Assembly: GCF_907164915.1 (NCBI RefSeq)
Contig: NC_061870.1
Coordinates: 6,161,714-6,225,713, forward strand
Direction: 5' to 3'
Source: Impatiens glandulifera
Lineage: Eukaryota > Streptophyta > Magnoliopsida > Ericales > Balsaminaceae
DNA length: 64,000 nt
The position numbers were made by a program, and so were the translations under genes. Position 1 is the first letter of the stretch; each line of letters opens with the position of its first letter. Shown one piece after another: positions 1 to 10,769 of this stretch. The notes under the pieces are model-generated. The model searched no databases. It was not told where the DNA came from and saw nothing but the letters and a program-made list of their open reading frames with translations.

Positions 1-640
1 CTAGATCATCAAAGACTGTAGGTGGCCTTGGTTCCTTTAGAGGCGGGGTTTGGGAATTGTCATCGTATTTTCCTTGGCTTGTAGAGGCATAATTTAAAGG
101 GGATGTTCTTGTCAGACGGTTGTCACTTTGTAAAATGCAATCTTTTCCTTTTTCAGAAATTGTCTCGGTGGTTGCTAAGAATTGATTGATTTTCCCTCTT
201 TTCTTTTTTCTCAATCACATCATCAAGATTGTTGCATGTTTTTAATAGATTTTTCATATTTTAGAAGGTCTTGATTGCGTATTCTACAAAATATCGGTCG
301 TTGACACTTTCCAGAATCATGTCAATTTGTCATTGTTAACTTGGGAGGGAATCAATTTCTTCGGCTACGAGTTTTCACCTTTCTATGAAGATCGAGAATT
401 TCTCATTTTCCCCTTACTTAATACTTTTAAGCCTCTTTTCTGTTCGTTCCAGATTAAGGTGCATGTTAAAAAGTTCTATGAACGCTGCAACAAGTCCTCG
501 ATGGTTTACAAACATTTTATATTTTGTAAGTTATACTAGCATAGAGCAACATCATCAATATATTAGGGAAATAGGTGGAGAAGCGTTGGCTCTCCGTTTC
601 ACAACGGGGTCATTATGGATGTGTATATCTTAAAGAAGAC
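1..640 (-). other. Possible decayed coding remnant, unidentified
   Basis: No intact gene is visible. On the minus strand several short stretches read like former protein, for example a charged segment near 170-250 (DDVIEKKEKRENQ) and, in another frame from about 190 down to 2, a segment ending in PPLKEPRPPTVFDDL that is open to the window edge. They are broken by stops and frame changes. I do not recognise the family; a transposon or other repeat polyprotein is possible. The two plus-strand open frames at 327-633 overlap each other and show no domain. Confidence 0.2.
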
Positions 641-870
641 ATAGGGGTCACTTTTTCCATCATATTTAAATAGGCGGGTAATTTAATACATATTAGAATG
701 ACTGCTCTTTCGTCCGTTTTTATGGCGTCTTTTCAGTAATAATGTTCATCAATGATTTTTTCTCTTAGGTGTCGTTCGGATTCAGGTTTTTAAAATAACC
801 TAAAAGTAATTATTACAAACAGGTACGGTACTAATTTAATATTAAAATAATAAATTCTGTTTTTTCCAAT
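641..870. other. AT-rich spacer with no recognised gene
   Basis: Low-complexity AT-rich DNA. No coding pattern or repeat structure was recognised before the direct repeat that starts at 871. Confidence 0.5.
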
Positions 871-1134
871 ATTACCCTTTCTCTTTCTTTCACATCCTCC
901 TCATATTTATTAATTGAGTAATGATAGAGAGCGGGAAATATATTTACAAGAAAGTGTAGGGAATGATGTTTCATCCCTTGATTGGATTGAAAATGTAATA
1001 GGAGAGAGAGTTTTTAGATTTTAAATCCAATCAATGGATGACACATCATTCTCTACACTTTCTTGTCAATATATTTCCCGCTCTCTATCATTACCCTTTC
1101 TCTTTCTTTCACATCCTCCTCACATTTATTAATT
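871..1134. mobile_element. MITE-like hairpin (919-1093) with 45-bp direct repeats
   Basis: Positions 919-988 and 1024-1093 form an inverted repeat of 70 bp per arm with four mismatches by eye, separated by a 35-bp loop. The outer ends read TAATGATAGAGAGCGGG. The unit is short, has no coding sequence and is almost entirely terminal inverted repeat, which is the form of a foldback MITE. A 45-bp sequence starting ATTACCCTTTCTC occurs at 871-915 and again at 1090-1134 with one difference, so the hairpin's right end overlaps the second copy. No ordinary 2-9 bp target duplication is evident. The superfamily is not assigned. Confidence 0.7.
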
Positions 1135-3206
1135 ATACAGTTGTTTTTTGTTTTTTTTTAATTAAAAGGGTATTTTAGTCTTTTAGAAATTATTTTTATT
1201 GATAGAATAGATAAGAAGTGATTGATTTGAAAAGTGTTTTGGTGGAGATTAAAATAAAAATCTAACAAGAACAAGGCCTTAGCTATTTTATAAAGTTGGG
1301 CTTGCATTTCATATTGCATGGCACGAACTTGAGTCCCATGTCGAGCCTCTATTGTCCGATGGAAATCTTCTTTTGAGTCTTCATAGTAAGAGACGTCTTC
1401 TTGAGTTCGAGGACCAGTAGGATTGAGGTTAAAAAGGATAAATATGACTAGGATAGGATTTGTAGGAATACGGGAAGAAAAATGCATGTTTTGAGATGTG
1501 GATGGCATTTGCAGATTAGCCAAAGAAATCGTCATTAACGCGAGTTATTCAGTCACATATTAGAGTGTTGCCTTCATTACTTTGAATTTACTAGTAGCGA
1601 CTATTTCAGGCGTTGTTGTTTCCTCAACAATTTTTGTTGAGGATGAAGCGTCCTCAACAATTTTAATTATTTTGATTTTATTTAAGTAAAATTTCAATTT
1701 ATCTTAAAATTTATAAATTGAGTAATTAAAATTTTAATGCTTATAATTATTTATTAATTATTTATACATTTTTACCGAAAATATCACATTCTCACTGTCA
1801 CTTCCAATCAATATATTTAAATAACCCAATATTTATTTAATTAATTCAAGAACAAGCTATGATTTTTTTAGCTTGGGAAAAGAGGGTATTGTTGCATAAA
1901 TCTCTCACTCTGAATTATTAAAAAACTTTTGACCAATTCACTTCTATTCAAAAGCGCAAAGGTATATGCCGACAGACTTGGAGACTGGAGATGACGATCT
2001 CAATATCATATTTCTTTCCTTTCCCTGCAAAAATAACCATAAAAACAAAAGAAAAGAAGGAAAGAAATCACCATTACAACCTAGAATTAGCTACCTGACG
2101 GCTTACAATGAAAGTATGTAGTGTCAAAACCAAAAAGATATCATTTTCTTTTCTAAAGTTTCTTTTCATCTTCTTTAATCCATCAATTAGTGAATACATG
2201 AAATACCCTTTTCCTCAAAGCAAAAAGTGGTATTTTTCATCTCTCGTTTTTTATTTAATCTATTTTAAGAGTGGATATTCTCTTTTATCTTTAAATATGG
2301 TCCGAAGATGGAGGTGGAGGTTTGAGTGGAACATTTTATTTTCTCTGAAGATTGTTGGACCTAATGTAGCTAGCTGACCACCTATATTATATAAATCAAA
2401 CTTAAGCGGAAAAGATTGTGACAACTTATTTTGGGAATGACCAGGAAACTGTTGTAAGGGTGGAAAAGTTAGTAACAGCGACCTATAAATAATAAAACTA
2501 CTTGTTAATAATAAATTCAATATTTTATAAGGAAAATTGAAAATTTTATAGCATTTCACCAGTTACGATGAATAAAAAAAAGTAGGAGAGATTGTTCTAA
2601 CACAAACCTAGTCACTCATGATTTTTTATTTATTTAAATTATTTTATATTTATTAAATAATATTAATCACATTAAATTAAATTAGACGTTAATCATATTA
2701 ATTATGTAATAATAAAATTTTCAAATTTGTAAAAATAATATAAACTTATTTTAGACTAAGTAATTATAATTCCTAAAATAAATGTGGATTTTTTTTTATA
2801 TTTTATATTTTTTTATCTTATTAATTTATTTCAATATTTGTTAATTATAATTTATTTTCCACGTATTATAAATAAAAAAATGTGTTAGTCGTGTCAAAAA
2901 TGTGTTTAAATGAGACAAAATATGTTTGTAACCCCCGAAAAAAATCCCTAGTTCGTAACTTAGCAAGTGTCGGATGACATGTGGCAATACGGGGGATTCG
3001 AGATGGCTCGAACTTCGATGCTTTCAATCTTGATTTGCGTTCTAGGAATCTTTATAAAATAAAACAATATTTTAAAAGATTTTGATAGTACCTGAAAACT
3101 TTTAAAATCAATTATGTAAAAATAATTAATTTTATTCAAATTTTAATAATCTAAGGATTTATTATAACCAAATGATGACTTGACTTGAAATCCGTTCAAA
3201 TTAATT
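1135..3206. other. AT-rich intergenic DNA with no supported gene
   Basis: Long A+T-rich tracts, especially 2630-2900. Open frames at 1158-1535 (minus), 2108-2377 (plus) and 2260-2559 (minus) show no recognisable domain and were not accepted. From about 2930 the sequence becomes mixed and may be part of an older repeat continuing at 4800 on the far side of the solo LTR. Confidence 0.4.
1621..1660. repeat. Short perfect hairpin TCCTCAACAA / TTGTTGAGGA
   Basis: Positions 1621-1630 and 1634-1643 are perfect 10-bp inverted repeats around a 3-nt loop. A third copy of the same 10-mer follows at 1651-1660. It may be the end of a small DNA transposon, but no partner end was found. Confidence 0.5.
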
Positions 3207-3369
3207 AAACATGGTGGGTCAAATTATTTTGACTAAGTGTTGAAATAATTTAACCATTGGAACATTGATGATGAAATGATTCATGTGTTTTGACGCATGT
3301 GTATTGAAATCATATTTCATGAGACTTGGCTCTAATGAGGCTCATTAGACCGATTTGGCATTAAATAGA

Positions 3370-3900
3370 CATAATTAGACGTGCAGTCTAACTCGTGGAG
3401 TTAGACGTGCAGTCTAATATATTTGAAATTAGACGTGCAGTCTAACTCAGCGGAGTTAGACGTGCACTCTATTGGAATGTGAAAGTTAGACGTAAGTCTA
3501 ACTCCTTCGGACAAGTCTGAAGTAGAACCGGAATTAGACGTGCAGTCTAACTCAGTGGAGTTAGACGTGCAGTCTAATGGTTTGTAACAATAAGACGTGT
3601 AGTCTAATTGGTGAAAATTAGACGTAAGTCTAACTCCTTCGGACAAGTCTGAAGTAGAACCGGAATTAGACGTGCAGTCTAACTCATTGGAGGTAGACGT
3701 GCAGTATAATGGTTTGTAACAATTAGACGTGTAGTCTAATTGGTGAAAGTTAGACGTAAGTCTAACTCCTTCAGATTAGTCTGAAATGATTGTAATTAGA
3801 CGTAAGTCTAATCCCATTAGACCAGGCGGTCTAATGGACTCTGTTATTAGACGGGGATGTTTGATTTCATTAGACGAGGTCGTCTAACTGAAATACGTTT
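3370..3900. repeat. Cluster of TTAGAC...GTCTAA palindromes in the solo LTR
   Basis: More than a dozen imperfect copies of TTAGACGTGCAGTCTAA occur here, spaced irregularly, together with CTTCGGACAAGTCTGAAG-type palindromes. Each unit can fold into a short hairpin. The same vocabulary fills the LTRs of element A and the partial LTR at 10593. Confidence 0.9.
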
Positions 3901-4530
3901 AATGCTAAGCTTAAGTAGTATGCTTGAAGCTAGCACCCGTCTACCCACGTGCTATAGCTGTACACTACTCCTGCTCCACTTTCTAGTGAAGAGTAGTACG
4001 ATAGCTATAGGCAACCAACAAATGAATGCCACGTAAGAGAATTTCCCTCACATTACTTGTTTTGCAGGTACATCCCTGATGGAATATTCGGCGCACTACC
4101 AGTTTTTGTACGGCCACGATCCTTGTGCTCAGAACCTGCTGTGTACAATGGAGGTTTTCCAATGGAAGAGTACCACGTATCATTCTAAAAGATTCTACCG
4201 TTAGTCTCTGCCCTGTATTTATCAAATCTCAAGGACAACGGACAATCTACCCAACCGAACGAACAAGATCTGTAATTCTACAATTTTTCTATCATCTTGT
4301 TTGCTGAATTACAGAGAAAGAAATCAAGCATTTGAATATTCATACGGTGAAGCTGTTTTCGTGATTGTACTGTGTGTGAATCAAGAGAGAGCTAGAATCA
4401 AAAACACCTTTAGCTGGGTGATATTCTTCATCTTGTAAATTTAACAGAGTGTGTTCTGTTCAATAGTGAGCTAAGTGTGTGCAAACTGTATTTGATTCGA
4501 ATCATATTATAGTGAATTCTTCCGGTGGTT

Positions 4531-4574
4531 AGAAGAAGGGTGACGTAGGAGAATTTCTCCGAACATCCATAAAC
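4531..4574 (+). promoter_or_regulatory. Conserved LTR motif (TGACGTAGGAG...CTCCGAACATCC)
   Basis: It reads GAAGAAGGG, TGACGTAGGAG, a 5-nt spacer, then CTCCGAACATCCATAAA. GGAG and CTCC can pair as a short hairpin. The same motif is at 12375-12418, 20473-20517, 48246-48290 and 52818-52863 in otherwise diverged LTRs. TGACG is a known plant bZIP (TGA/as-1) core; its use here is inference. Confidence 0.7.
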
Positions 4575-4799
4575 AAATTGCTGTGTTCTTTCATTCCTGT
4601 CATCTTTTCATTCTTCATCTTGAGCTTCAAACCCAAGTAAACAATTCCGCCTTGAATCTGTTTCAAGTTTTTACAAAGGTTTGCATAGAATATAAAGAAA
4701 ATTAAATCCTTAACAAGATTTCTTTCAAACCGTTTTTCATAAGCTTTCATCAATAGCCAGACCCCCGTCTCTATCGATAAAGCCGATACAATCAAAACA

Positions 4800-6529
4800 T
4801 AATCAAATTAATAAAAGATTATTTATTTAAAAACAGAGTCGCCAAATGATTTAAAAAAAACAGTAAAATATATGCGTATAAACGAACTATATAACAGAGT
4901 TTTCATAAGGGGTTCTTTATTTAGTAACGCTCGGGAAAGGGCTTGCGCAGTGTGTCCTCCGTGCCATTTGAAAATTGTTTTTTTTAATGTTTAGCCATCA
5001 CAATATTTATTTATAATGTTTATTTCCTTTAATTAGTAGTCTGGGGTTCTAAACAAGGATAAATTTAGATTACGTAAATAATTGTACAAATTTATTTAGA
5101 AGTGCGTTTCTACAATTGCAGTTAACAAAGATATAAAAGACATGAAAATGTCATAAAAGTATTAGAATTTAAAATTAAATTCCAAAAGGATCCTTAATTA
5201 AAATAAATGTTTGAGAAATATCCCAAAAATATTTTGAAATTATTTTGTGACCTTTCGGTATTATTTAAAAATGGATTAAGGTTCCAAAATTACAAAAATA
5301 ATTTTGGGTTTTTGAAAATTGGAACCAAACAGGCTTTAGGACCGAAGTCTTAAGGGTCGGGTCAGTTTTTGTTGGTCTGGAGTGGAGAGACTCGGTCTAT
5401 ACTGAGGAAGCTCTCGATCGGGGTTAGGGATACTTTTTCGGAGGACCGAAGTCCATTGGTTAGGGTGCCAAGGACTCCTGGTCATTGGCTGAAATTATCG
5501 GTCTAGGTGTAAAAGTCTATCTGTCCTAGACTAGCCTAAGTCTAGGTTTCTTGGTCGAAGTGTTGGTAACCTCTTAGTCCAGGGTTATCTCTGGGCAGAG
5601 ATCGTCGGTCTTGGTTTTGGGAGGCTCGGTCCTAAAGTAGGACTTCTTGGTCCTAAGACCTATGAGTTTCGGTCCCAAGTTAGGTTTCTCGGTCCTAGGT
5701 GAAAACCTCAGTCCTAGTTCAAAAACACTTGTCCTAGGGCTCGGTCCTAACTAAAAAACATTAGTTCTTTGTCTCGATCCTAGGTTAATTTTCTTGGTCC
5801 TTGGTCTCGGTCCGGACCGGTAATTTTTTGTCCTACTTCTTGTTCCTTGGTCCCGAAGGACTCGGTCTAAGAACACCAAGTGTTCTTTATTTGGTATAAA
5901 ATTTACAATTTTACAACTTTTAATAGAGATCTTGAAATCAGTAAGTTGCAGCTAACTCAGCTGGATGTATGGATCATAATCCATAATCCATAATCCTAAA
6001 TCCAACCAATCAGGTCTTAAGACAATCGATTTTTCGATATGATTTTTAGAGAAAAATTAGGGAACTTTCGAACTATTTCTTGTTTCAACATCTTCCAAAT
6101 GATGTTTATAGTTGAACAAGACAAAAACAAGAACATCAAACAAACTTTGTAACATATTTCAAAACTGAAATTTAAACTTTTACTTTTAAAAATTACAGTT
6201 CGATCAAAATGATTGGAATGTATGTAATTTGATTTAAAACTCATCCTAACATGTTTACAAACATGTTAAGAAATTATGTGAATCAAAATCCAAGCTGAAA
6301 AGCACAAGAACATGAATTTCAAATTTTCTAGATTTTTTTTATTGGGGTTAAATTGATGAAATCCTTTTCGACAGAAAGTTTGGACATCATCTAAGGATCG
6401 ATTTCAACTATAGAAAGTAGAAAATTGGTCAAGAAATAAGTTCAACACGATCGAAATTGAAATATTCCAACTTTGAATCACAACTTGAATTACAAATGGT
6501 CTGGAAGCTTACTTATGATTAAAGAACAT
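4800..6529. repeat. Old degraded repeat DNA, including GGTCCTA-rich imperfect repeats
   Basis: No gene is supported. The stretch 4835-4985 (AGAGTCGCCAAATGATTT, then GCTCGGGAAAGGGCTTGCGC) resembles sequence often seen in LTR or leader regions of plant Ty3-gypsy elements, though this is a weak recollection. About 5340-5880 is built from imperfect short repeats around CTCGGTCCTAAG and TTGGTCCTAGG. A triplicated CCATAATC-type repeat lies near 5975-5998. From 5900 to 6530 I see nothing further. Confidence 0.35.
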
Positions 6530-7084
6530 TTTTTTGGGGAAAACGGTTAAAACCATTTCATTAAAATCCCAAAAGTGGGAGGGTCAAAAATCAAAGATAG
6601 ACAAACCCTAGCTATGATTAAGGATGACAATTAAAAGACCCTAAAAAAACTAATTAGTAGCATTCATACATTTTGAAAAAAGAGATTACAAACGGAAAAA
6701 ACTAGATTCAAACCTAACCATCCTAGCTTGGGATTTTTACATGCCATCTATTTTCATTGAGATGCATTCTTCCCCTTCCCCTTCCTCTTCCTCTTCCTCT
6801 TCCTCTTCCTCCTCCTCCTCCTCTCCCTCTAACGATAAAAGGAGATTGTATTGAAAGGATGATGAGTATTGTTGATTCTATTTTTGAATTCTCTTTTTGT
6901 ACGAGCCCATTTTGATTTGATAGAAAGAATTATTTTTGAGAATTTCAGGGCTTTTACCTTTGTTTTCTTCAACTTGAATTTATGTATTCTTGTCTTCATT
7001 ATCTTCAGCTTCCGCTTCAGACTCCACATCGGTTTTGGAATATTCTTTATCGGCTTTAGAATTCTCTGTTTCAACTTTGAAATT

Positions 7085-8035
7085 CTAGGTGTTTTTCTCT
7101 TGAGTTTCCTCAACAACAACTTGAGGTTCATCTTCCCTTTCCATCCTAATCCTTCGCATTGAGTTTCCAACTACATAATTATTTTTCCTCTTCACCTTGA
7201 TTCCCTTTCCTTTCATTCTTTCGTTGCTTTTCTTTTTCTTAGAATCCTTCTTGCTTTCTTCCTCTGCATTTTCCTCATTTTTGTCTTTTTTATCACTATC
7301 CTTAACTTCCACAATATGCTCTCCCATTCTTGATTCTTCTTTTTCATTTTCCTTCTTTTTTGCTTCCCAGGCTTTCATGATTTTCTGTTTTTCCCTAGTT
7401 TCTTTTGCAAATTTAATACTAATATGTTGGAAAGTGTTGTAGAAAGAACACTTGTTTGGCCTCCATTCATATGAGATTTCTATGACTATGGGCTTTCCAT
7501 TTCTATCAACAACTATCATGTTTTTTGGCAGTGTACTTTGAGGATACACTTCAATGCTTATTCTAGCAAAAGTAATTGGGTCCATATATAATGGTTTCCC
7601 CAATACACTAGCAAAGTGACTTAGAGATTCTACATTATATATGTGTGCTGTGATGTTCCTAAGTTTGAACCATATTTGGGTTGTTTCCTTTAGCTTGCTT
7701 AGAAAGCTCAAGTCTTCAGACCATCTCTCTAACTTTATACAGTTGGATCCAATATAAGTATGTCCATTTTTCAGAATATTATCCAAATTTGTTCCCTTTT
7801 TGAATTGTAGAAAATAGAGATCATGAATATTTGCAGACACTTTCTCCAGTCCCTTCTGCTCCCATTGTTTCATTAGTGATTCCTTAGTGTTTGGAAAAGA
7901 TACACGGTTCATTCCTATGTATTTCCCAACAACTATATTTTCCCATTCTTTGATGCATTTCTCCTCCACTTCAGTGGGCAATTTAAATTCAAAAGGAGAG
8001 TTGAGAATCTCAACTTTTGTTTTAAACTCACCCAA
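7085..8035 (-). CDS. LINE-type ORF1 fragment, DUF4283-like, 316 codons
   Basis: The product resembles the DUF4283 RNA-binding region found in ORF1 of plant L1-type LINEs. Visible landmarks are IWFKLRNI (about residues 121-128), then SLSHFASVLGKPLYMD, then FARISIEV, and ISYEWRPNKC (about 187-196). The usual zinc knuckle after that point (C-x2-C...H...C) is degenerate: only one Cys remains, followed by FYNTFQH. The last third (about 210-316) is highly charged, rich in Lys and Glu, as expected for a nucleic-acid-binding tail. The frame starts at 8035, but the ancestral ORF1 probably began upstream near 8583 (MRRKKKNKNK...), with stops in between, so this is likely a pseudogene of a mobile element rather than a host gene. 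Confidence 0.6.
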   Translation of the reverse strand: MGEFKTKVEILNSPFEFKLPTEVEEKCIKEWENIVVGKYIGMNRVSFPNTKESLMKQWEQKGLEKVSANIHDLYFLQFKKGTNLDNILKNGHTYIGSNCIKLERWSEDLSFLSKLKETTQIWFKLRNITAHIYNVESLSHFASVLGKPLYMDPITFARISIEVYPQSTLPKNMIVVDRNGKPIVIEISYEWRPNKCSFYNTFQHISIKFAKETREKQKIMKAWEAKKKENEKEESRMGEHIVEVKDSDKKDKNEENAEEESKKDSKKKKSNERMKGKGIKVKRKNNYVVGNSMRRIRMEREDEPQVVVEETQEKNT

Positions 8036-8299
8036 GTAGATTTGACCTTTGTATGAATGATCTTCTCCTTTCTTTTCTACATTCTTTTTCCAGACTTCAT
8101 TTACCTTTCAGTTGGAATTTCTCTTGATAGTATAGGTCTTTTATTTTGGGGACTTCATTAACTCCCTCATTGTTTCCACTAACTAGTTATTATCTTTTCA
8201 TATTCTTCCTTCTTCGGTAAGTTCTAATCTTGAAGATAATGTATATTCAATTGGACGGTTGTTTTCTGTATTTTCTCTTTATTGAGCAATATCTCTCAT

Positions 8300-8583
8300 T
8301 TCTTTGCATGCATCAGTAGCTTTGTGATTTGATTTTTAAGTCCAAAGAGGTTTTCTCTTTCATTATACACAACCTTCCACATTCCTTCATTTTCCCCCTA
8401 TTTTCCTGCTGCATTTTCTTCAGAATTTATAACAGTAATTGGTTATTTACCTTTGCTGCATTCCTGTTTTTCATGGATAATTTCTTCAGCAATCCTATCG
8501 ATTTCTTTTTCATCTATCTCCCTTAAGCCTTTCATCACAAATACTCTTACTTCCTTATTCTTATTTTTTTTCTTTCTTCTCAT
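8300..8583 (-). pseudogene. Upstream part of LINE-like ORF1
   Basis: From an ATG at 8583 the minus strand reads a basic start (MRRKKKNKNKEVRVFVMKGL) and an acidic stretch (REIDEKEIDRIAEEII) before a stop near 8440. The next section is similar to 33150-33350 in copy 2 but is not open. It is therefore seen as the decayed N-terminal part of the ORF1 whose main frame is at 7085-8035. Confidence 0.4.
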
Positions 8584-8699
8584 TTTGATGAATAGCGAAC
8601 ACAAAACAGAATAAGATACTTTAGAAACTCTAACTATTACAGAACAGGGTAAACTAGAAATCCTAACCTTCCAACCTAGCTTTGCAGATGAATAAACGA

Positions 8700-8935
8700 C
8701 CTAGTTATTAGAGTCGATACAGTGTCGTTCATGTTGATTGTGTCGATCGTGTCGATTATGCCGATCATGTCGATTGTGCGCACGTTATTAAATTGACAAG
8801 CGACTTTGAGCGACTAGCAATTACGAACACAACAAGAGAAATCGTGACCTTGATACCGTGTCGACCGTGTTGTTTTTCCATTTGTGTTGATGGTGCTGAT
8901 CGTGTCATTCGTGCCGATCGTACCGTGATGATTAT
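8700..8935. repeat. Short GTCGAT/GCCGATCGTG repeats in the LINE-like 5' leader
   Basis: Imperfect 10-12 bp repeats such as GTGTCGATCGTG, ATGCCGATCATG and GTGCCGATCGTACC. A similar run (GTTCGGCACGATCAGCACG) sits at 32770-32930 in the second copy, in matching orientation relative to its ORF1. Confidence 0.55.
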
Positions 8936-9057
8936 AGAACATTCATATGATCTTAAGGAAACTTTCAAAAGTTCTAGACCGAATCTTAGATCACCGGAAC
9001 GATTTCTTCATAAATATAGTACTATGGAAGAAGCCAATGAAATCTTCAAAAAATAGT

Positions 9058-9836
9058 CCTATGAAATCTTCAAGAAGGCCATGATTGTTGGATTTGGTTC
9101 GATGAATTGGAAGAAGGAGACCTATGGAGTATTTGTACCCAACATAGATTGGTTTCGAAGCCAAGTTCGTAACCTATTTGGCTTCTAAAGTTGATCCTTC
9201 AATTCTTGTTTTTGTCTTCATAGGCCTAGTTCTCAAGTAGGATTTGAATTCAAATCCTAATCGAATTGAAGGCGATGGGGAGACTTATACACAAGCGATG
9301 TTTGGAGGGATAAGGATGAGTAATGGCGGATATAAGGTTTCTCAGAGGATCAACGACGTCGAGCACGACTCTCTAGTGTTGGACCTATCTCAACAAAAAA
9401 GACGATCAAAATAACGTTGTTTTATTAAAATGAAATGCGATGTTGCGATCCGTTAGAAGTTTATCAATAGTTTAGGTGTTTGGCTAATGGGGTTGGCGTC
9501 CCGTTTAGTTGATCCTGTGTGGACGCATTACTTTGGTTACAACCGGTTACGTGACGTGTTCATGGGCACTGGATGAAAAATCAGCACTAATCTGATGGAA
9601 GATATTGCTAGTGTAGCCGATTTCTTTAATTTCGGCCACACAAGATCATTAATTTTTATTTCCAAAAAATAGTTATTTGAAAATGAATTTTTAACTCTTT
9701 ATTTAATTTTTCTACACCAATTTAATACACAAAATATTTGACTACATAATAAAAATTATGTTCATTTTATTTTTCATTTTAGGATATTTTGGGGTATTTA
9801 TTTAATTATTTTTGGCGATAAATTATACATAATTTA
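9058..9836. other. Spacer with no recognised gene
   Basis: No convincing open frame or repeat. AT content rises after 9640. I cannot assign it. Confidence 0.4.
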
Positions 9837-9839
9837 GAC

Positions 9840-10330
9840 GTGCAAGTATCTCTCCTTGGAACTTCATCAGGCCCTCGTATCTTCAATAGATCTTGTTCAA
9901 GCTCAAATGGTGGAAATGAACAGATCAATGAGTAGAGCTGAAGCAGAAAGAATGGAGCATGTTGACTCCCTTTTTATGTCTATTCAAGCTATTGAAGTGG
10001 CATAAGCCAATGCCTCTAAAGAAAGAACTCGTGTTATACTCCCTGATGTTGTTGTTGTTGATAATGTTAAAAGGGGGAAGGTAGATGAAGAGGAGGCAGT
10101 TCAAGAGGTGGAATTACCAGAGGAGCTGTTATTAGAGGAACCCGATCCAAACGAAAAGTTGTAGAAGAGATTGAAGAAGGTCTAAGACCACGAAAGAAAA
10201 ACTCGGGTCGTGGAAGCGACAGATGTAGTGGAAGTGGAGGCGCCGAAGTGCTGTCACTCGTTATCACAACCTCATAACTGGATATTCTCTAGACGAAGAC
10301 AATGCAGACGCAAACGTGAAAAGGGAAGGA
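9840..10330 (+). pseudogene. C-terminal tail of the accessory ORF, decayed
   Basis: Translation gives a segment with SRAEAERMEHVDSLFMSI, comparable to the region of element A just below 14500 (RTDAERLEYADSIV), followed by acidic Val/Glu-rich sequence. In-frame stops follow IEVA and at NEKL. The position just upstream of a polypurine tract and LTR matches its place in A. Function unknown; the homologous region in F is a charged coiled-coil-like tail. Confidence 0.45.
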
Positions 10331-10769
10331 CAATAAATCTCTTTATTTGCTTCTCTCATTCTCATTCTAAAACTTATCATTGGAAGATTTTAAAACTTAT
10401 GTTGGTTTAAAAATCATGTTGGGATATTTTTTTGAACTATTTTGATCGTATTTAATAGGTGTTTACACTGCTTTATTTAAGATTGCATGGTTTTAACATC
10501 ATCAAAAAGGGAAATTTTTGAGAAAAATTTTCAGGATTAAATGAACTCAACTGATTTTGATCATTTATTTTAAATCATCCAAAAGGGGGAAATTGTTGGG
10601 AAAATTAAGAGTTAATTAACTTAGAAGAAATCGTTTGGAGAACCACGTAAAAAGTTAATTAATAGAAAAATGCTAAATATTAATCAATTGAGTTTTGATG
10701 ATGTTTAGATATGAACGAAGCTAAGTCGTCTAATTGTTTCTATGTAGGTGCATCAGATCTGGCTAACTT

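Larger units (their letters stand above)
3207..4799 (+). mobile_element. Solo LTR of a Sirevirus-like copia element, with target duplication AAACA
   Basis: The LTR proper is 3212-4794 (1583 bp), starting TGGTGGGTCAAATTATTTTG and ending GATACAATCA. The five bases before it (3207-3211) and after it (4795-4799) are both AAACA, a perfect target-site duplication. It is collinear with the inverted LTRs of element A at 12156-13882 and 20253-22058. No internal region is attached, so it is the usual product of recombination between the two LTRs of a former complete element. It contains a palindrome-rich block (3370-3900) and the conserved motif at 4531-4573. Confidence 0.88.
6530..9057 (-). mobile_element. 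LINE-like element with ORF1 only (copy 1)
   Basis: On the minus strand the order is a 5' leader of short GTCGAT/GCCGATC-type repeats (8700-8930), an ORF1 start near 8583, a DUF4283-type ORF1 (8035-7085), a purine-rich tail (6775-6835) and a 3' end near 6530 followed by a run of A (T on plus). No endonuclease or reverse transcriptase domain is present. The copy at 32580-34382 (plus) shows the same order and clear collinear similarity, including the 3' end, so the boundaries and the lack of ORF2 seem to be family features. The 5' boundary is approximate. Confidence 0.6.

Noticed and set aside
327..633. 70- and 82-codon plus ORFs
   Set aside because: Overlapping frames in AT-rich DNA without domain or promoter.
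1158..1535. 125-codon minus ORF
   Set aside because: No recognisable domain, low-complexity hydrophobic end, and the surrounding region is decayed repeat DNA.
3370..3900. Regular palindromic repeats resembling a CRISPR array
   Set aside because: Units vary, spacers are not unique sequences of fixed length, there are no cas genes and the context is a plant LTR.
6829..7170. 113-codon minus and 97-codon plus frames
   Set aside because: Shadows or frame-shifted tails of the LINE-like ORF1 and its purine-rich end.
10067..10410. 66-codon frames on both strands
   Set aside because: They fall in the decayed accessory-ORF tail; not independent genes.
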